Below are positions 9,193-17,510 of a DNA stretch of 43,529 nucleotides, in pieces. Source of the DNA: Xanthomonas euvesicatoria pv. euvesicatoria (GTDB taxonomy: Bacteria > Pseudomonadota > Gammaproteobacteria > Xanthomonadales > Xanthomonadaceae); contig NZ_JAJIUJ010000047.1 of assembly GCF_020880415.1 (NCBI RefSeq), positions 1 to 43,529 on the forward strand, written 5' to 3'. The translations under genes were made by a program, and so were the position numbers. The notes under the pieces are model-generated. The model was given only the letters and a program-made list of their open reading frames with translations, was not told the origin of the DNA and did no database searches. Position 1 is the stretch's first letter. Each line of letters starts with the position of its first letter.

Positions 9193-10387
9193 TGGCGCAA
9201 TGGGAACTCCGGTTGCTTTGCTGGGTCGTCCCGGTCAGGCGCGCGAGCGCCTGCGCGAGGCGCTTGGCCTGGCCGGCGCGCAGGTGGTGCTGGAAGACGA
9301 GCCAGCGGCGGTCGACGTGCAGATGCTGCGCGACGCCGAGCCGGTGGCCGTGCTGGTCGCACTCGAACCGTCGATCGAAGACGCGCTCGAAGCGCTGGAG
9401 CCGGCCTTCAACATGCCCGGCGTCACCGTGATCTTCGACGAGGCCGAACTGACGGTGCGCCGCGAGGGCTGGGAAGCGCAGCGCTGGGTGCGCCATCTGG
9501 CCGCCAAGCTACACGGCCACGCCGACGTGCTGCCGCCGGGCACCGAAAGCGAGCCCTCGCTGCAGCCCGAGCCCGGCCTGACGCTGGCACCGCAGCAGCA
9601 TTCGGACCTGCAACTGGATCAACACCTGGAAGCGGCCGCGCACGCGTTCGACAGCGTGCCCGGCGATGCCTTGTTCGCGCATGCCTCCATGCAGGAGGCG
9701 GCACCGGCCGCTGTGGAAAAGCCGGGGCTGGCGCTGGGCGATTCCAGCACCTGGGGCCTGGTGGACGAGGTGGCCGTGGTGGTGCGCCCGCGCGCCGAAC
9801 CCGATGTGGCGGCCCTGTCCACCGGCGGCTTGTCGCTGGTGGATCTGGAGCACAACGGCAGCGTCACCGGCGCTGTGCTGGTCGTCGCTGGCATCGGTGG
9901 GCCGGATGCGATCCGTCGCCTGCTGGCCGCCTTGCCGCCGGAATTCCCGCGTGCGGTGCTGGTGCGCATGACCCTGGATGGCGGCCAGTACGGCAACTTG
10001 GTGCGGCAGATGGGGCGCGTGTCTGCGTTGCCGGTCGAACTGGGTGAAGCGGGGCAGGTGGTCGCACCAGGCAAGGTGTATGTGCTCTCCGACGAGGTCG
10101 GCGTGCAACAGCATGCCGGCGCGCTGGCGTTCGTGGCACCGGCCGATCCGGCCGGGCTGATCGGCGCGCTGCCGCCGGCCGACAGTGCGGTGCTGATGCT
10201 CAGCGGTGCCAACGAGGCGCTGGTGGAGGCATCGCTGGCATTGGCCGAGCAAGGCGGCTGGTTGGCCGGGCAATCCACCGACGGCTGTTACGACCCGGCC
10301 GCCGCCGCGCGTCTGGCGCGGCAAGGCATTCTGACCGGCGACCCTGCGCAGTTGGCGCAGGCGCTGGCGCAGCGTTGGCCGGCATAA
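9179..10387 (+). CDS. chpB: ChpB, CheB-like protein lacking the methylesterase catalytic residues
   Basis: Holds the chpB position after chpA and keeps the CheB methylesterase fold signature, but probably not the activity. GTG at 9179 overlaps the chpA end by 14 bp and has GGGG about 8 nt upstream; an in-frame ATG at 9200 is the alternative but lacks a clear Shine-Dalgarno. Product 402 residues. There is no receiver Asp signature in the first 130 residues, and a variable linker follows. The C-terminal half aligns by eye with CheB. The GASTGG serine loop reads VAGIGGPDAI, with Gly238 where the nucleophile Ser belongs. The QHM histidine is replaced by Arg263 (LVRM). The GMGxDG aspartate loop reads LSGANEAL (Asn345, no Asp). 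I infer a pseudo-enzyme with a structural or regulatory role. Confidence 0.85.
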   Translation: MSETNGAMGTPVALLGRPGQARERLREALGLAGAQVVLEDEPAAVDVQMLRDAEPVAVLVALEPSIEDALEALEPAFNMPGVTVIFDEAELTVRREGWEAQRWVRHLAAKLHGHADVLPPGTESEPSLQPEPGLTLAPQQHSDLQLDQHLEAAAHAFDSVPGDALFAHASMQEAAPAAVEKPGLALGDSSTWGLVDEVAVVVRPRAEPDVAALSTGGLSLVDLEHNGSVTGAVLVVAGIGGPDAIRRLLAALPPEFPRAVLVRMTLDGGQYGNLVRQMGRVSALPVELGEAGQVVAPGKVYVLSDEVGVQQHAGALAFVAPADPAGLIGALPPADSAVLMLSGANEALVEASLALAEQGGWLAGQSTDGCYDPAAAARLARQGILTGDPAQLAQALAQRWPA

Positions 10388-10420
10388 GCCGGGCGCTCCC
10401 ATTCGAATCGGAATCATGCG

Positions 10421-10897
10421 ATGAGCTACGCCAATAACGACGAAATCCGCGGCGTCCTGATCCAGGCCGGTAGCGAGCGCGTGCTGCTGCCGAACGCAAC
10501 GGTGGCCGAGGTGATGTCGCGGGTGGCGGTCGAGCCGCTGCCCGACATGCCGCGCTGGGTGGTCGGGCGCATCGACTGGTACGGCTGGAAGGTGCCGCTG
10601 CTGTCGTTCGCGCGCCTCAGCGGCATGGGCGATGAACCCACCGCGGTCAACAACAAGGTCATCGTGTTGAAGGCGCTGGGTGGCAACCCGGCATTGCCGT
10701 ATTTCGCGCTGCTGACCGCCTCGTTCCCGCAGCTGATTTCGGTGCCGCGCGATGGCCTGCTGGCCGATGCCTCGGAAGATGCGCTGCCCGACGGTGTGCA
10801 CATGCGCGTGCTGCTGGGCGAGCAAAGCGCGCTGTTGCCGAACCTGGACGCCATCGAAGCGCAGGTCGGCCAGGCGCTCGCGGTCGCTGCCGCCTGA
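10421..10897 (+). CDS. chpC: ChpC, CheW-like coupling protein
   Basis: Small CheW-domain protein of 158 residues, last gene of the chp cluster. CheW-type proteins link chemoreceptors to the CheA-like kinase; ChpC is the accessory coupler of the Chp pathway. The sequence shows the expected beta-rich pattern: RGVLIQAGSERVLLPNATVAEV at the N terminus, then a RIDWYGWKVPLLSF strand pair like the GxxxxRGxxxPV region of CheW. There are no enzymatic motifs. ATG at 10421 begins 33 bp after the chpB stop, so the genes are probably co-transcribed. A hairpin at 10944-10985 follows. Confidence 0.88.
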   Translation: MSYANNDEIRGVLIQAGSERVLLPNATVAEVMSRVAVEPLPDMPRWVVGRIDWYGWKVPLLSFARLSGMGDEPTAVNNKVIVLKALGGNPALPYFALLTASFPQLISVPRDGLLADASEDALPDGVHMRVLLGEQSALLPNLDAIEAQVGQALAVAAA

Positions 10898-10943
10898 GAG
10901 CGGGAGGCCGCCTGCTGTGCTTGGCGTCAGGCGGGTGCAGTGG

Positions 10944-10985
10944 CCCTGTGCAGCTGGGCTGCCGCGCACCGAGCGATGCACAGGG
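10944..10985 (+). terminator. Inverted repeat after chpC, candidate transcription end
   Basis: A perfect 9-bp stem (CCCTGTGCA / TGCACAGGG) encloses a 24-nt GC-rich loop, 46 bp downstream of the chpC stop. There is no T tract, so it is not a canonical intrinsic terminator. It may mark the end of the pil-chp transcript or protect its 3' end. Confidence 0.4.
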
Positions 10986-11127
10986 AGGATGTTGCTGACT
11001 GTCGGGCGTTCCATCTCACGCACTGGATGACGCCCTGCTTTGGAAACGGCTTGCGGAGCATGATCGGTATGCATCAGCCGGATGCACCTGGCAGCAAGAT
11101 GACACGCGTGATTGAGGCGTGGCCGCC

Positions 11128-11751
11128 ATGAGTCTTCCGCTGTTTGCGCCGATCCGCCGCGCCGACGGCGTGGTGCTGTGCGATCTGGCCGTGGTCGATC
11201 CGGCTGCAATGGCCGACTACCACACGCGCAACCGCGCTCATCTGGCCGATGCGATGCCGCTGCGGCCGCCCGCGTTCTACACCGTCGAAGGCTGGCGCCG
11301 CCTGTGCATGGCATACCGCGGCGCGATCCCTGGCGAGCGCGAGTTGCAACTGGTCGTGTTGCAGGGCGAGCAGGTGATCGGCACCACCGGGTTCACGCAG
11401 ATCCAGCGCGGCGCCTTCCAGGCGTGCCACATGGGCTATGGCCTGGACGCGGCGCAGCAGGGACGGGGTTTGATCCAGTGGGCAGCCACGCAAGGGATCG
11501 CTTTTGCCTTCGGCCAGCTCGGCCTGCACCGGGTGATGGCGCAATACGTTCCGGAGAATCTGCGCAGTGCGCGCGTGCTGCGGCGGCTGGGTTTTCAGAT
11601 CGAAGGCTATGCGCGGCGCTATCTGCAGTTGAATGGCCACTGGCGCGATCACGTGCTCACCAGCAGATTGCGCGACGACGGCACGCCTGGCGAAGGCGCG
11701 GTGGATGATGAGCCGGGTTCAGGGCGCAGCGCTCGAGAGCTCAAGCCGTAA
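11128..11751 (+). CDS. GNAT family N-acetyltransferase (RimJ/RimL-like)
   Basis: Predicted cytoplasmic acetyl-CoA-dependent acetyltransferase of the family that modifies ribosomal-protein N termini and small molecules; the substrate cannot be read from the sequence. ATG at 11128 has TGAGG about 10 nt upstream; a GTG at 11119 would sit on top of that site. Product 207 residues. The fold is recognisable from the strand and acetyl-CoA loop (GTTGFTQIQRGAFQACHMGYGL, then QQGRGL where Q/RxxGxG/A is expected) and the late block (GLHRVMAQYVPENLRSARVLRRLGFQIEGYARRYLQLNGHWRDH), the ribosomal-protein acetyltransferase pattern. Its 3' end overlaps by 33 bp the end of the convergent minus-strand gene. Confidence 0.85.
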   Translation: MSLPLFAPIRRADGVVLCDLAVVDPAAMADYHTRNRAHLADAMPLRPPAFYTVEGWRRLCMAYRGAIPGERELQLVVLQGEQVIGTTGFTQIQRGAFQACHMGYGLDAAQQGRGLIQWAATQGIAFAFGQLGLHRVMAQYVPENLRSARVLRRLGFQIEGYARRYLQLNGHWRDHVLTSRLRDDGTPGEGAVDDEPGSGRSARELKP

Positions 11752-13530
11752 TTCATCGGCGGCTAGCGTGCTGTCTTGCGCAAGCTCGATCTGCGTTGGC
11801 CGGCCACGTTGTTTGAGTTGATCGCGCAACTGCGCCGCCCAGGTCTGCACGGCCGCTGCATTCGGCGTGGCAGCCAGAATGCGGATCGTTATCGGTGTCT
11901 GCGTGTTCCCGGAAGCAGCACGGTCCGCCAGCCAATCGCTTGGTGGTGTGGAAAGTTTCAGTGATACAACGCGGTGTGTCTGCTCGCGCGTGTTTGTCTC
12001 GCGCTGTTGCTGTGCCTGCTGTGTCGCAATGCGGGTGGCCGAGGTGGACGACCAGCTGTCGCGAGACGCTGCGGGCTGCGGCTTGCCGGCCTGCGGTTCC
12101 GGTCTTGGTGCAGGTGCAGCTGTTGGCGCGGCACGCGAGGTGTTGCGCGATATCACTAGCTCGGTGGTCGCAGGTGCGTTGGCGGCCATGCGTTCGATCC
12201 GCAACGATGGATCCTGCGACGGTGCCGGCAACGCCGGCAACGCCGGCAACACCGACAATTCCGCAGCCACCGCGGGCGCCGCAGGCGCTGGCGCACGCTC
12301 GGTGGGTCGCGGGGCAGGTGCGCTGTTATCTATGTCTGCCGCGGGCGCACCACTGGCCTGTACATCGTCGTTGTTCGCGGTGATGGGGGCGGGCGGTGGG
12401 GGCGGCGCCATCGCGACGTGCGCATCGTCTTGCGTCGGCTCCGGCACCGTTGGCGGTTGGGTGGACGTCATCCCGGTGGGGCGCGCGGAAGCTGGAGGCG
12501 TCACCACACGTGCAGGCAGGGGCGCGCTGACCGGGGCCGTCATGGCGGCTGGCGCGAGCTCCTGCAGTGAAGGTGCCGGCTGCCTCTCCACCTGCTGCGC
12601 GGAAGTGGGTTTGTCGGCGGATGCGAAGGCAGGTCGCTGCGCAACATCTTGGACGCTGCCTTCTGAGGCACGATCTGCTCCGTCTGCCGCAGCGGGGCGC
12701 GCGGGAACTCTTCCCGATTCGGCTGCCGCAGGGACCGCCGCAGCCTGTGTGAGCGCATCCGGCACCGGTCGACTGGCCTGCCATTGCAGGCCGACGCCAA
12801 CGGCCAGCGTGACCGACGCGGCGAGCGCCAGAGGCGGCATCCAGCGCAGGCGTCGGGCACTGCGTCGAACAGGCGCTGGGCCGATGCCCGATGGCGCCCG
12901 TGTAGGGGCTTGCATTGACGAAGCAGCCGATGCCGGGGTTGAACCCTGCGTCGAAGTTGAAGCAGCAGCGGCATGAAAAGCGGGAGCGTCAGAAGAATCC
13001 GGAATCGAGCCGGCTCCCTGAGCCGAAGATCTGCCGGCATCGGCGAGCGAGGAAAGCGGCACTGGGTTGGATGTGCCAGCCGAGGCCGCTGCAGGCACGG
13101 ATCCAGCCACCGATTCAGGGTTCGACCTACCTGTCACGGCAGGCGCAGCAGGCATGACCGGCACAGCATCGGCAGCATTGCGCATCTGTTGCGCAATCCA
13201 TTCGCGTGCAGCCTCGCTCAATGGCGCGCCCAGTGTGTGGTCGGCGGTGTCGCCTTGCGCAAGACGTGCCTGCACGGCCGCGCGTTGTGCAGCCTGCGTC
13301 TGTTCGGCTTGCGCTGCTGCGGCAGCAAACAGGCTGGCCATGGTGGCAGGCGCTTCAAACTGCAAGGTGTCCTGTGTCGCGGTCGCTGCAGCGCGCTCGG
13401 CTTCTGCCTCTTGCGCGGCGTGTGCAAACCAGGCATCCATCGACGCGGGCGGGGCATGCAGCGGCAGCGCACGCAGCAAGGCAGCAAGGCCATCATGCCC
13501 GGCAAGGAAACGATCGAAGGACGTGCTCAC
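11719..13530 (-). CDS. Single-pass Ala/Pro-rich membrane protein, putative partner (anti-sigma-like) of the adjacent sigma factor
   Basis: Unrecognised protein of 603 residues. The ATG at 13530 overlaps the end of the sigma factor gene by 4 bp (ATGA), implying translational coupling. An N-terminal cytoplasmic region rich in Ala and acidic residues contains a helical segment (EAAREWIAQQMRNAAD). One membrane helix follows at about residues 232-252 (WMPPLALAASVTLAVGVGL) after an Arg-rich stretch, giving N-in topology. A long disordered Ala/Pro/Thr-rich periplasmic region follows, then a more ordered C-terminal block (PITIRILAATPNAAAVQTWAAQL). This topology and position fit a membrane anti-sigma factor. 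However, no ZAS zinc motif or other anti-sigma signature is visible, so the role is inference. Confidence 0.6.
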   Translation of the reverse strand: MSTSFDRFLAGHDGLAALLRALPLHAPPASMDAWFAHAAQEAEAERAAATATQDTLQFEAPATMASLFAAAAAQAEQTQAAQRAAVQARLAQGDTADHTLGAPLSEAAREWIAQQMRNAADAVPVMPAAPAVTGRSNPESVAGSVPAAASAGTSNPVPLSSLADAGRSSAQGAGSIPDSSDAPAFHAAAASTSTQGSTPASAASSMQAPTRAPSGIGPAPVRRSARRLRWMPPLALAASVTLAVGVGLQWQASRPVPDALTQAAAVPAAAESGRVPARPAAADGADRASEGSVQDVAQRPAFASADKPTSAQQVERQPAPSLQELAPAAMTAPVSAPLPARVVTPPASARPTGMTSTQPPTVPEPTQDDAHVAMAPPPPPAPITANNDDVQASGAPAADIDNSAPAPRPTERAPAPAAPAVAAELSVLPALPALPAPSQDPSLRIERMAANAPATTELVISRNTSRAAPTAAPAPRPEPQAGKPQPAASRDSWSSTSATRIATQQAQQQRETNTREQTHRVVSLKLSTPPSDWLADRAASGNTQTPITIRILAATPNAAAVQTWAAQLRDQLKQRGRPTQIELAQDSTLAADELRLELSSAAP

Positions 13531-14129
13531 GGCGCGGCCTCCAGGCTCACGCGCAGCTTTGCGAAGGCGTAGCGCAGCCGGCTCTTGACCGTCTCGAAGC
13601 CTTCGCCGATCACATGCGCGATCTCTTCGACGCCCAGCTCGGCAAAGAAGCGCAGCACCACCACTTCCCGTTGCGCATCCGGCAGTGCCATCAGTGCGGC
13701 ACGCACGCGATGTTGTTGCTGGCCGAGCATGGCCAGGCGCTCGGCGCTCAGATCGTCGTCGGGCAACTGCAGATGCACATCGTCCAGCGCCACCGAGGTG
13801 GCGTGGTATGCGCTGCGCCGGGTGTCGCGCCAGGCATTGCGGCCGATCTGGAACAGAAAGCTGGTGAAGGCGGCCTGCCCGGGGCGATAGTCGCTACAGC
13901 GGGTCATCAGCTTGACCCAGGTTTTCTGCGCCAGGTCTTCGGCCTCGCTCAGATTGCCTTCGCACAACCAGGCCAGGAAGTTGAACAAGGCGCGGTTATG
14001 GCGCTTGAACAATTCGGTCGCCGGTTGTTCGACAAAGCCATTGGCGACGAGGAGCATGAGCTCCTCGTCGGGAAGATGCGCAAGATCGGCAGGATGCATG
14101 CGCTCAGTATAGGCAGGCGCTGCGCGCAT
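13527..14129 (-). CDS. ECF-type sigma-70 family RNA polymerase sigma factor
   Basis: Alternative sigma factor of up to 200 residues. Region 2 is clear (FKRHNRALFNFLAWLCEGN, then AEDLAQKTWVKLM, then FTSFLFQIGRNAWRDTRR). Region 4 is a helix-turn-helix (LMALPDAQREVVVLRFFAE, then GVEEIAHVIGEGFETVKSRL). The longest start at 14129 overlaps the stop of the upstream vWA gene as TGATG; an internal ATG at 14099 (MHPADLAHLPDEEL) is the alternative, and comparison with related genomes would settle it. The gene is the middle of a tightly packed minus-strand trio with the vWA lipoprotein before and a membrane protein after, both overlapping it. The regulon is unknown; I infer an envelope-linked signal. Confidence 0.9.
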   Translation of the reverse strand: MRAAPAYTERMHPADLAHLPDEELMLLVANGFVEQPATELFKRHNRALFNFLAWLCEGNLSEAEDLAQKTWVKLMTRCSDYRPGQAAFTSFLFQIGRNAWRDTRRSAYHATSVALDDVHLQLPDDDLSAERLAMLGQQQHRVRAALMALPDAQREVVVLRFFAELGVEEIAHVIGEGFETVKSRLRYAFAKLRVSLEAAP

Positions 14130-15937
14130 CAGTCGGTGTCGGCGAGTGGCCGGGTGCTCAGTGCGTCGGCCTGCTGCACCAGTTGCAGGAAGTCGGCGCG
14201 ATAGCCGAAACGGTCGCTGCCCAGGCTGCCGGCGGCCAGGGCGCGCACCTGCGGGTAATCCCAGCCCCGCAGCTGGTTGCCGCCACGCAGGCGCTGCCCG
14301 AAACCGGCCACCGCTGCAGAAAAACGGAAGGCATCGCTGGTGGCATTCAGTGCCTTGCGTTGACTGCTGCGTACCACCGTGTCCAGCAACTGGCTGCGCT
14401 GTGCATCGGGCCGCTTGTAGCGCAGTTTGACGTGCGCCAGCTCGCCGTTGAGGGGCCGTGCCTGCGTACGCTGTGCGGCGCTTGCGTAGCGCAGCGGGTC
14501 GACCGATGCGGTGCCGTCGGCCGGGGTGATTTCGTACAAGGCGGTGACGGTATGGCCGGCGCCGATGTCGCCCGCATCGACCTGATCGTTGTTGAAGTCC
14601 TCATCGCGCAGCGCACGGTTTTCGTAGCCGATCAGGCGATATTCCTTGACGGTGTTCGGATTGAATTCGACCTGGATCTTGACGTCGCGCGCGATGGTCG
14701 CCAGCGTGGCGCCCAGCTCGTGGGTGAGCACCTTGCGCGCTTCCAGCGCGGTGTCGATGTAGGCGTAGGCACCGTCGCCGGCATCGGCCAACTGCTCCAT
14801 CAGGTTGTCGTTGTAGTTGCCGGTACCGAAGCCGAGCGTGGACAGTGCGATACCGGAGCGGCGCTTTTCGGCCACCATGCCCTTGAGCTGATCGAAGTTG
14901 GTGACGCCGACATTGAAGTCGCCATCGGTGGCGAGCAGGATGCGATTGATGCCACCACGCAGATAGCCTTGCTGCGCGGCTTTGTAGGCGAGCTCGATCC
15001 CGCTGGCGCCGGCGGTGGACCCGCCCGATTGCAAGGCATCGATGGCTTCGACGATGCGCCCCTGCTGATCGCCCGGCGTGGGCGGCAGCACCACCGATGT
15101 GTTGCCGGCGTAAGTCACCAGCGTGATGCGATCTTGCGCGCGCAGCTGGCGCACCAGCAGCTTGAGCGAGGATTGCAGTAACGGCAGCTTGTCCGGCGCG
15201 TCCATCGAGCCGGAGACGTCGACCAGAAAGACCAGGTTGGCGGGCGGTAGATCGGCGGTGGCGATGTCGCGGCCGGCGATGCCTACGCGCAGCAGCAGGC
15301 TGTCCTTGTTCCATGGTGTAGTCGCCAGTTCGGTACGCACGGCGAAGGGTTGGCCATTGGTCGGCGCCGGGTCGTCGTAGCGGAAATAGTTGATCAATTC
15401 TTCCACGCGGACGGCATCCGCTGGTGGCAGGCTGCCTGCGTTGAGGAACCGCCGCACATTGCTGTAGCTGCCGGTGTCGACGTCGATATTGAAGGTGGAG
15501 ATCGGGTGTTGCGCGGCTTGTACGATGGCGTTGTCGTCGATGTGTTGGTAGCGCTCGCGGTCTTGGGCAGGCGCGGGTGCCACTGGCGGCATCGGCATTC
15601 GGCTATCGAGAACCGGGCGATGGGCCATCAGCATCGCTGCCGGTGCCTGACGTGACAGGTGGCTGGCGCTGACCGGGGCCGGCATCGCTTCGATGGGGGG
15701 CGACGGCGGGCTAGGCGCCGATGGCGCTTGCAGTGCATGCGCGGGGGCAGGTGCTGCGAGCTGCGCTTGCGGCCTGACTTCAGGGAGCGCGTCGGTCTGG
15801 TTAGCTGGCTGCGGTGGCTGCGCTGTCGCGGGTGGTGGTGCGGACTCGCTGCGTGATGGTTCGTGCGGCGGTGCAGTGGGTTCGTGCGAGCAGGCGCCCA
15901 GCAACAAGGCGAGCGCAATCAGGCTGTGACGTGACAT
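14129..15937 (-). CDS. von Willebrand factor A domain lipoprotein, YfbK-like
   Basis: Predicted lipoprotein of 602 residues. The N terminus is a type II signal (SLIALALLLGACSHEP) with lipobox LGAC, giving a mature N-terminal Cys; a Pro/Ala-rich linker follows. The core starts with the YfbK N-terminal block (ISTFNIDVDTGSYSNVRRFL). The vWA domain carries a complete metal-binding MIDAS motif DVSGSM (Asp240, Ser242, Ser244), and a YfbK-type C-terminal domain follows. vWA domains of this type bind protein partners through a metal ion; no enzymatic activity is expected. The stop codon overlaps the sigma factor start (TGATG), so the two are probably one transcript. A role in signal perception for that sigma factor is inference. 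Confidence 0.85.
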   Translation of the reverse strand: MSRHSLIALALLLGACSHEPTAPPHEPSRSESAPPPATAQPPQPANQTDALPEVRPQAQLAAPAPAHALQAPSAPSPPSPPIEAMPAPVSASHLSRQAPAAMLMAHRPVLDSRMPMPPVAPAPAQDRERYQHIDDNAIVQAAQHPISTFNIDVDTGSYSNVRRFLNAGSLPPADAVRVEELINYFRYDDPAPTNGQPFAVRTELATTPWNKDSLLLRVGIAGRDIATADLPPANLVFLVDVSGSMDAPDKLPLLQSSLKLLVRQLRAQDRITLVTYAGNTSVVLPPTPGDQQGRIVEAIDALQSGGSTAGASGIELAYKAAQQGYLRGGINRILLATDGDFNVGVTNFDQLKGMVAEKRRSGIALSTLGFGTGNYNDNLMEQLADAGDGAYAYIDTALEARKVLTHELGATLATIARDVKIQVEFNPNTVKEYRLIGYENRALRDEDFNNDQVDAGDIGAGHTVTALYEITPADGTASVDPLRYASAAQRTQARPLNGELAHVKLRYKRPDAQRSQLLDTVVRSSQRKALNATSDAFRFSAAVAGFGQRLRGGNQLRGWDYPQVRALAAGSLGSDRFGYRADFLQLVQQADALSTRPLADTD

Positions 15938-16445
15938 GGGAATCCTTTGCGTGGCGAGGTGGGATGGATGGACAACCGGACAGCCCGAGGTCGCCGTGCA
16001 CTGCGCCTCTGTCAGTGAAACGGGCGAGTGCGGCGAATGGGGTTAACCGGTCGGAAAACTTTTTTTGCCGGCCATGCCTGGGCTGCGGCGGTGCCGCCGG
16101 ACCTCACTCCCAACCGTCTGACGACAGGGAGCCTCTCGCTCCGACGGAGCTGGCGCGAAGCGCGGATGCTGGGCGACGAAGGGGAAGGCCCAGGCTGGCT
16201 CGTCCGTTGGTCCAGCCCCGAGCCAAGCGTGGCTGCGCATCGCATCGTCCGTCGCTTGCCGCCAGCCACATCCATGCATCGGATGCGCAGCGGCCGAGAC
16301 AGGGTTAGCCCAGCCAAGCAAGGGTTGTGCACGGATCCGCATGCGACAACACCGCAAGAAGGTTTATCCGCACGTCATGCTGTCGCATGATGGAAGGCTG
16401 GTACCGCACTGCGCGGCCGCCCGTTTCCGTCATGGAGTCATCCGC
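15938..16445 (+). other. 508-bp divergent intergenic region
   Basis: Lies between the minus-strand vWA gene and the plus-strand glycosylasparaginase gene, so it must hold promoters in both directions. Short open frames across it on both strands have no recognisable protein features and no good start sites. Visible elements are an 8-bp palindrome GGTTAACC near 16042 followed by a T-rich patch at about 16059-16068, and GGAG ahead of the 16446 start. I could not assign a specific promoter. Confidence 0.5.
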
Positions 16446-17510
16446 ATGCTTCAACGTCGTCACTTCCTCAAGAGCGCCACGCTGGGCGCGATTGCGTCCG
16501 GGTTGGCCGGCTGGGGCGCCCGCGCGCAAGCCGCGGCAGGCGCCACGCCGGGCGCGCGGCCGACGGCGCTGCCGCGTGGAGCGGCGCGGGTGATTTCCAC
16601 CTGGGATTTTGGCGTTGCCGCCAATCAGGAAGCCTGGAAGATTCTCAGCAGCGGCGGTCTTGCGCTGGATGCGGTGGAGGCCGGCGTGCGAGTGCCGGAA
16701 GCGGACCCGAGCAATCCCACCGTCGGCCTGGGCGGTTATCCGGACCGCGATGGCCGGGTCACCCTGGACGCCTGCATCATGGACCACCTGGGCAATTGCG
16801 GCGCGGTGGCATCGCTGGAAGACGTGGTGCACGCCATTTCGGTGGCGCGTGCGGTGATGGAGAAAACGCCGCACGTGATGTTGGTAGGCGATGGTGCGCG
16901 TCAATTCGCCTTCGAACAGGGGTTTCCGAAAACTAAGCTGTTGACCCCAAGCTCCGAAGCGGCCTGGAAAGAGTGGTTGAAGACTTCCAAGTATTCGCCA
17001 GAAGCCAATGTCGAAAATCGTGCCTGGCGCGATGCCAAGTTGCCCGGCGGCAAGGACAATCACGACACCATCGGCATGCTGGCGCTGGATACGCACGGCA
17101 ATCTATCCGGTGCATGCACCACCAGCGGCATGGCGTGGAAAATGCACGGCCGCGTGGGCGACAGCCCGATCATTGGTGCGGGCCTGTACGTGGACAACGA
17201 AGTGGGCGGTGCGACCTCGACTGGTGTGGGCGAGGAGGTGATCCGCAACGTCGGCAGTTTTGCGGTGGTGGAAATGATGCGGCAGGGCAAGTCGCCGGCC
17301 GATGCCTGCCGCGAGGTGGTGATGCGGCTGATCCGTCGCAAGCCGGAGCTGACGCGCACATTGCAGGTCGGCTTTCTGGCAATGAACAAGCGCGGCGAAG
17401 TGGGTGCGTTCGCGATCCAGAAGGGCTTCAGTTACGCGGTGTGCGACGCGCAGCGGCAGGATCTGCTGGTGCCTGGGCAGAGCCATTACACCAGCGAGCC
17501 GGCGGCATGA
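16446..17510 (+). CDS. N4-(beta-N-acetylglucosaminyl)-L-asparaginase (glycosylasparaginase), Tat-exported
   Basis: Ntn-hydrolase that cleaves the GlcNAc-Asn bond left after N-glycan and protein breakdown, giving aspartate and an aminosugar. ATG at 16446 has GGAG about 10 nt upstream and starts a twin-arginine signal (QRRHFLK, hydrophobic stretch, ARAQA), so the 354-residue precursor should fold before export to the periplasm. The autocleavage site is visible as HDTIGM: Thr208 would become the N-terminal nucleophile of the beta subunit. The following family blocks (GACTTSGMAWKMHGRVGDSPIIG, then GLYVDNEVG and TGVGE) match the glycosylasparaginase substrate pocket. Length is typical. The stop overlaps the cutC start. 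The nix N-glycan cluster begins about 8 kb downstream, which suggests the enzyme finishes that pathway. Confidence 0.9.
   Translation: MLQRRHFLKSATLGAIASGLAGWGARAQAAAGATPGARPTALPRGAARVISTWDFGVAANQEAWKILSSGGLALDAVEAGVRVPEADPSNPTVGLGGYPDRDGRVTLDACIMDHLGNCGAVASLEDVVHAISVARAVMEKTPHVMLVGDGARQFAFEQGFPKTKLLTPSSEAAWKEWLKTSKYSPEANVENRAWRDAKLPGGKDNHDTIGMLALDTHGNLSGACTTSGMAWKMHGRVGDSPIIGAGLYVDNEVGGATSTGVGEEVIRNVGSFAVVEMMRQGKSPADACREVVMRLIRRKPELTRTLQVGFLAMNKRGEVGAFAIQKGFSYAVCDAQRQDLLVPGQSHYTSEPAA

Noticed and set aside
9509..11314. 601-codon minus-strand frame opposite chpB and chpC
   Set aside because: Shadow of two genes with clear family motifs; composition is Arg/His/Gln-rich and no domain is visible.
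16012..16390. Overlapping short frames in the region before the asparaginase gene
   Set aside because: Several frames on both strands are equally open, none has a credible start, and none resembles a known protein.
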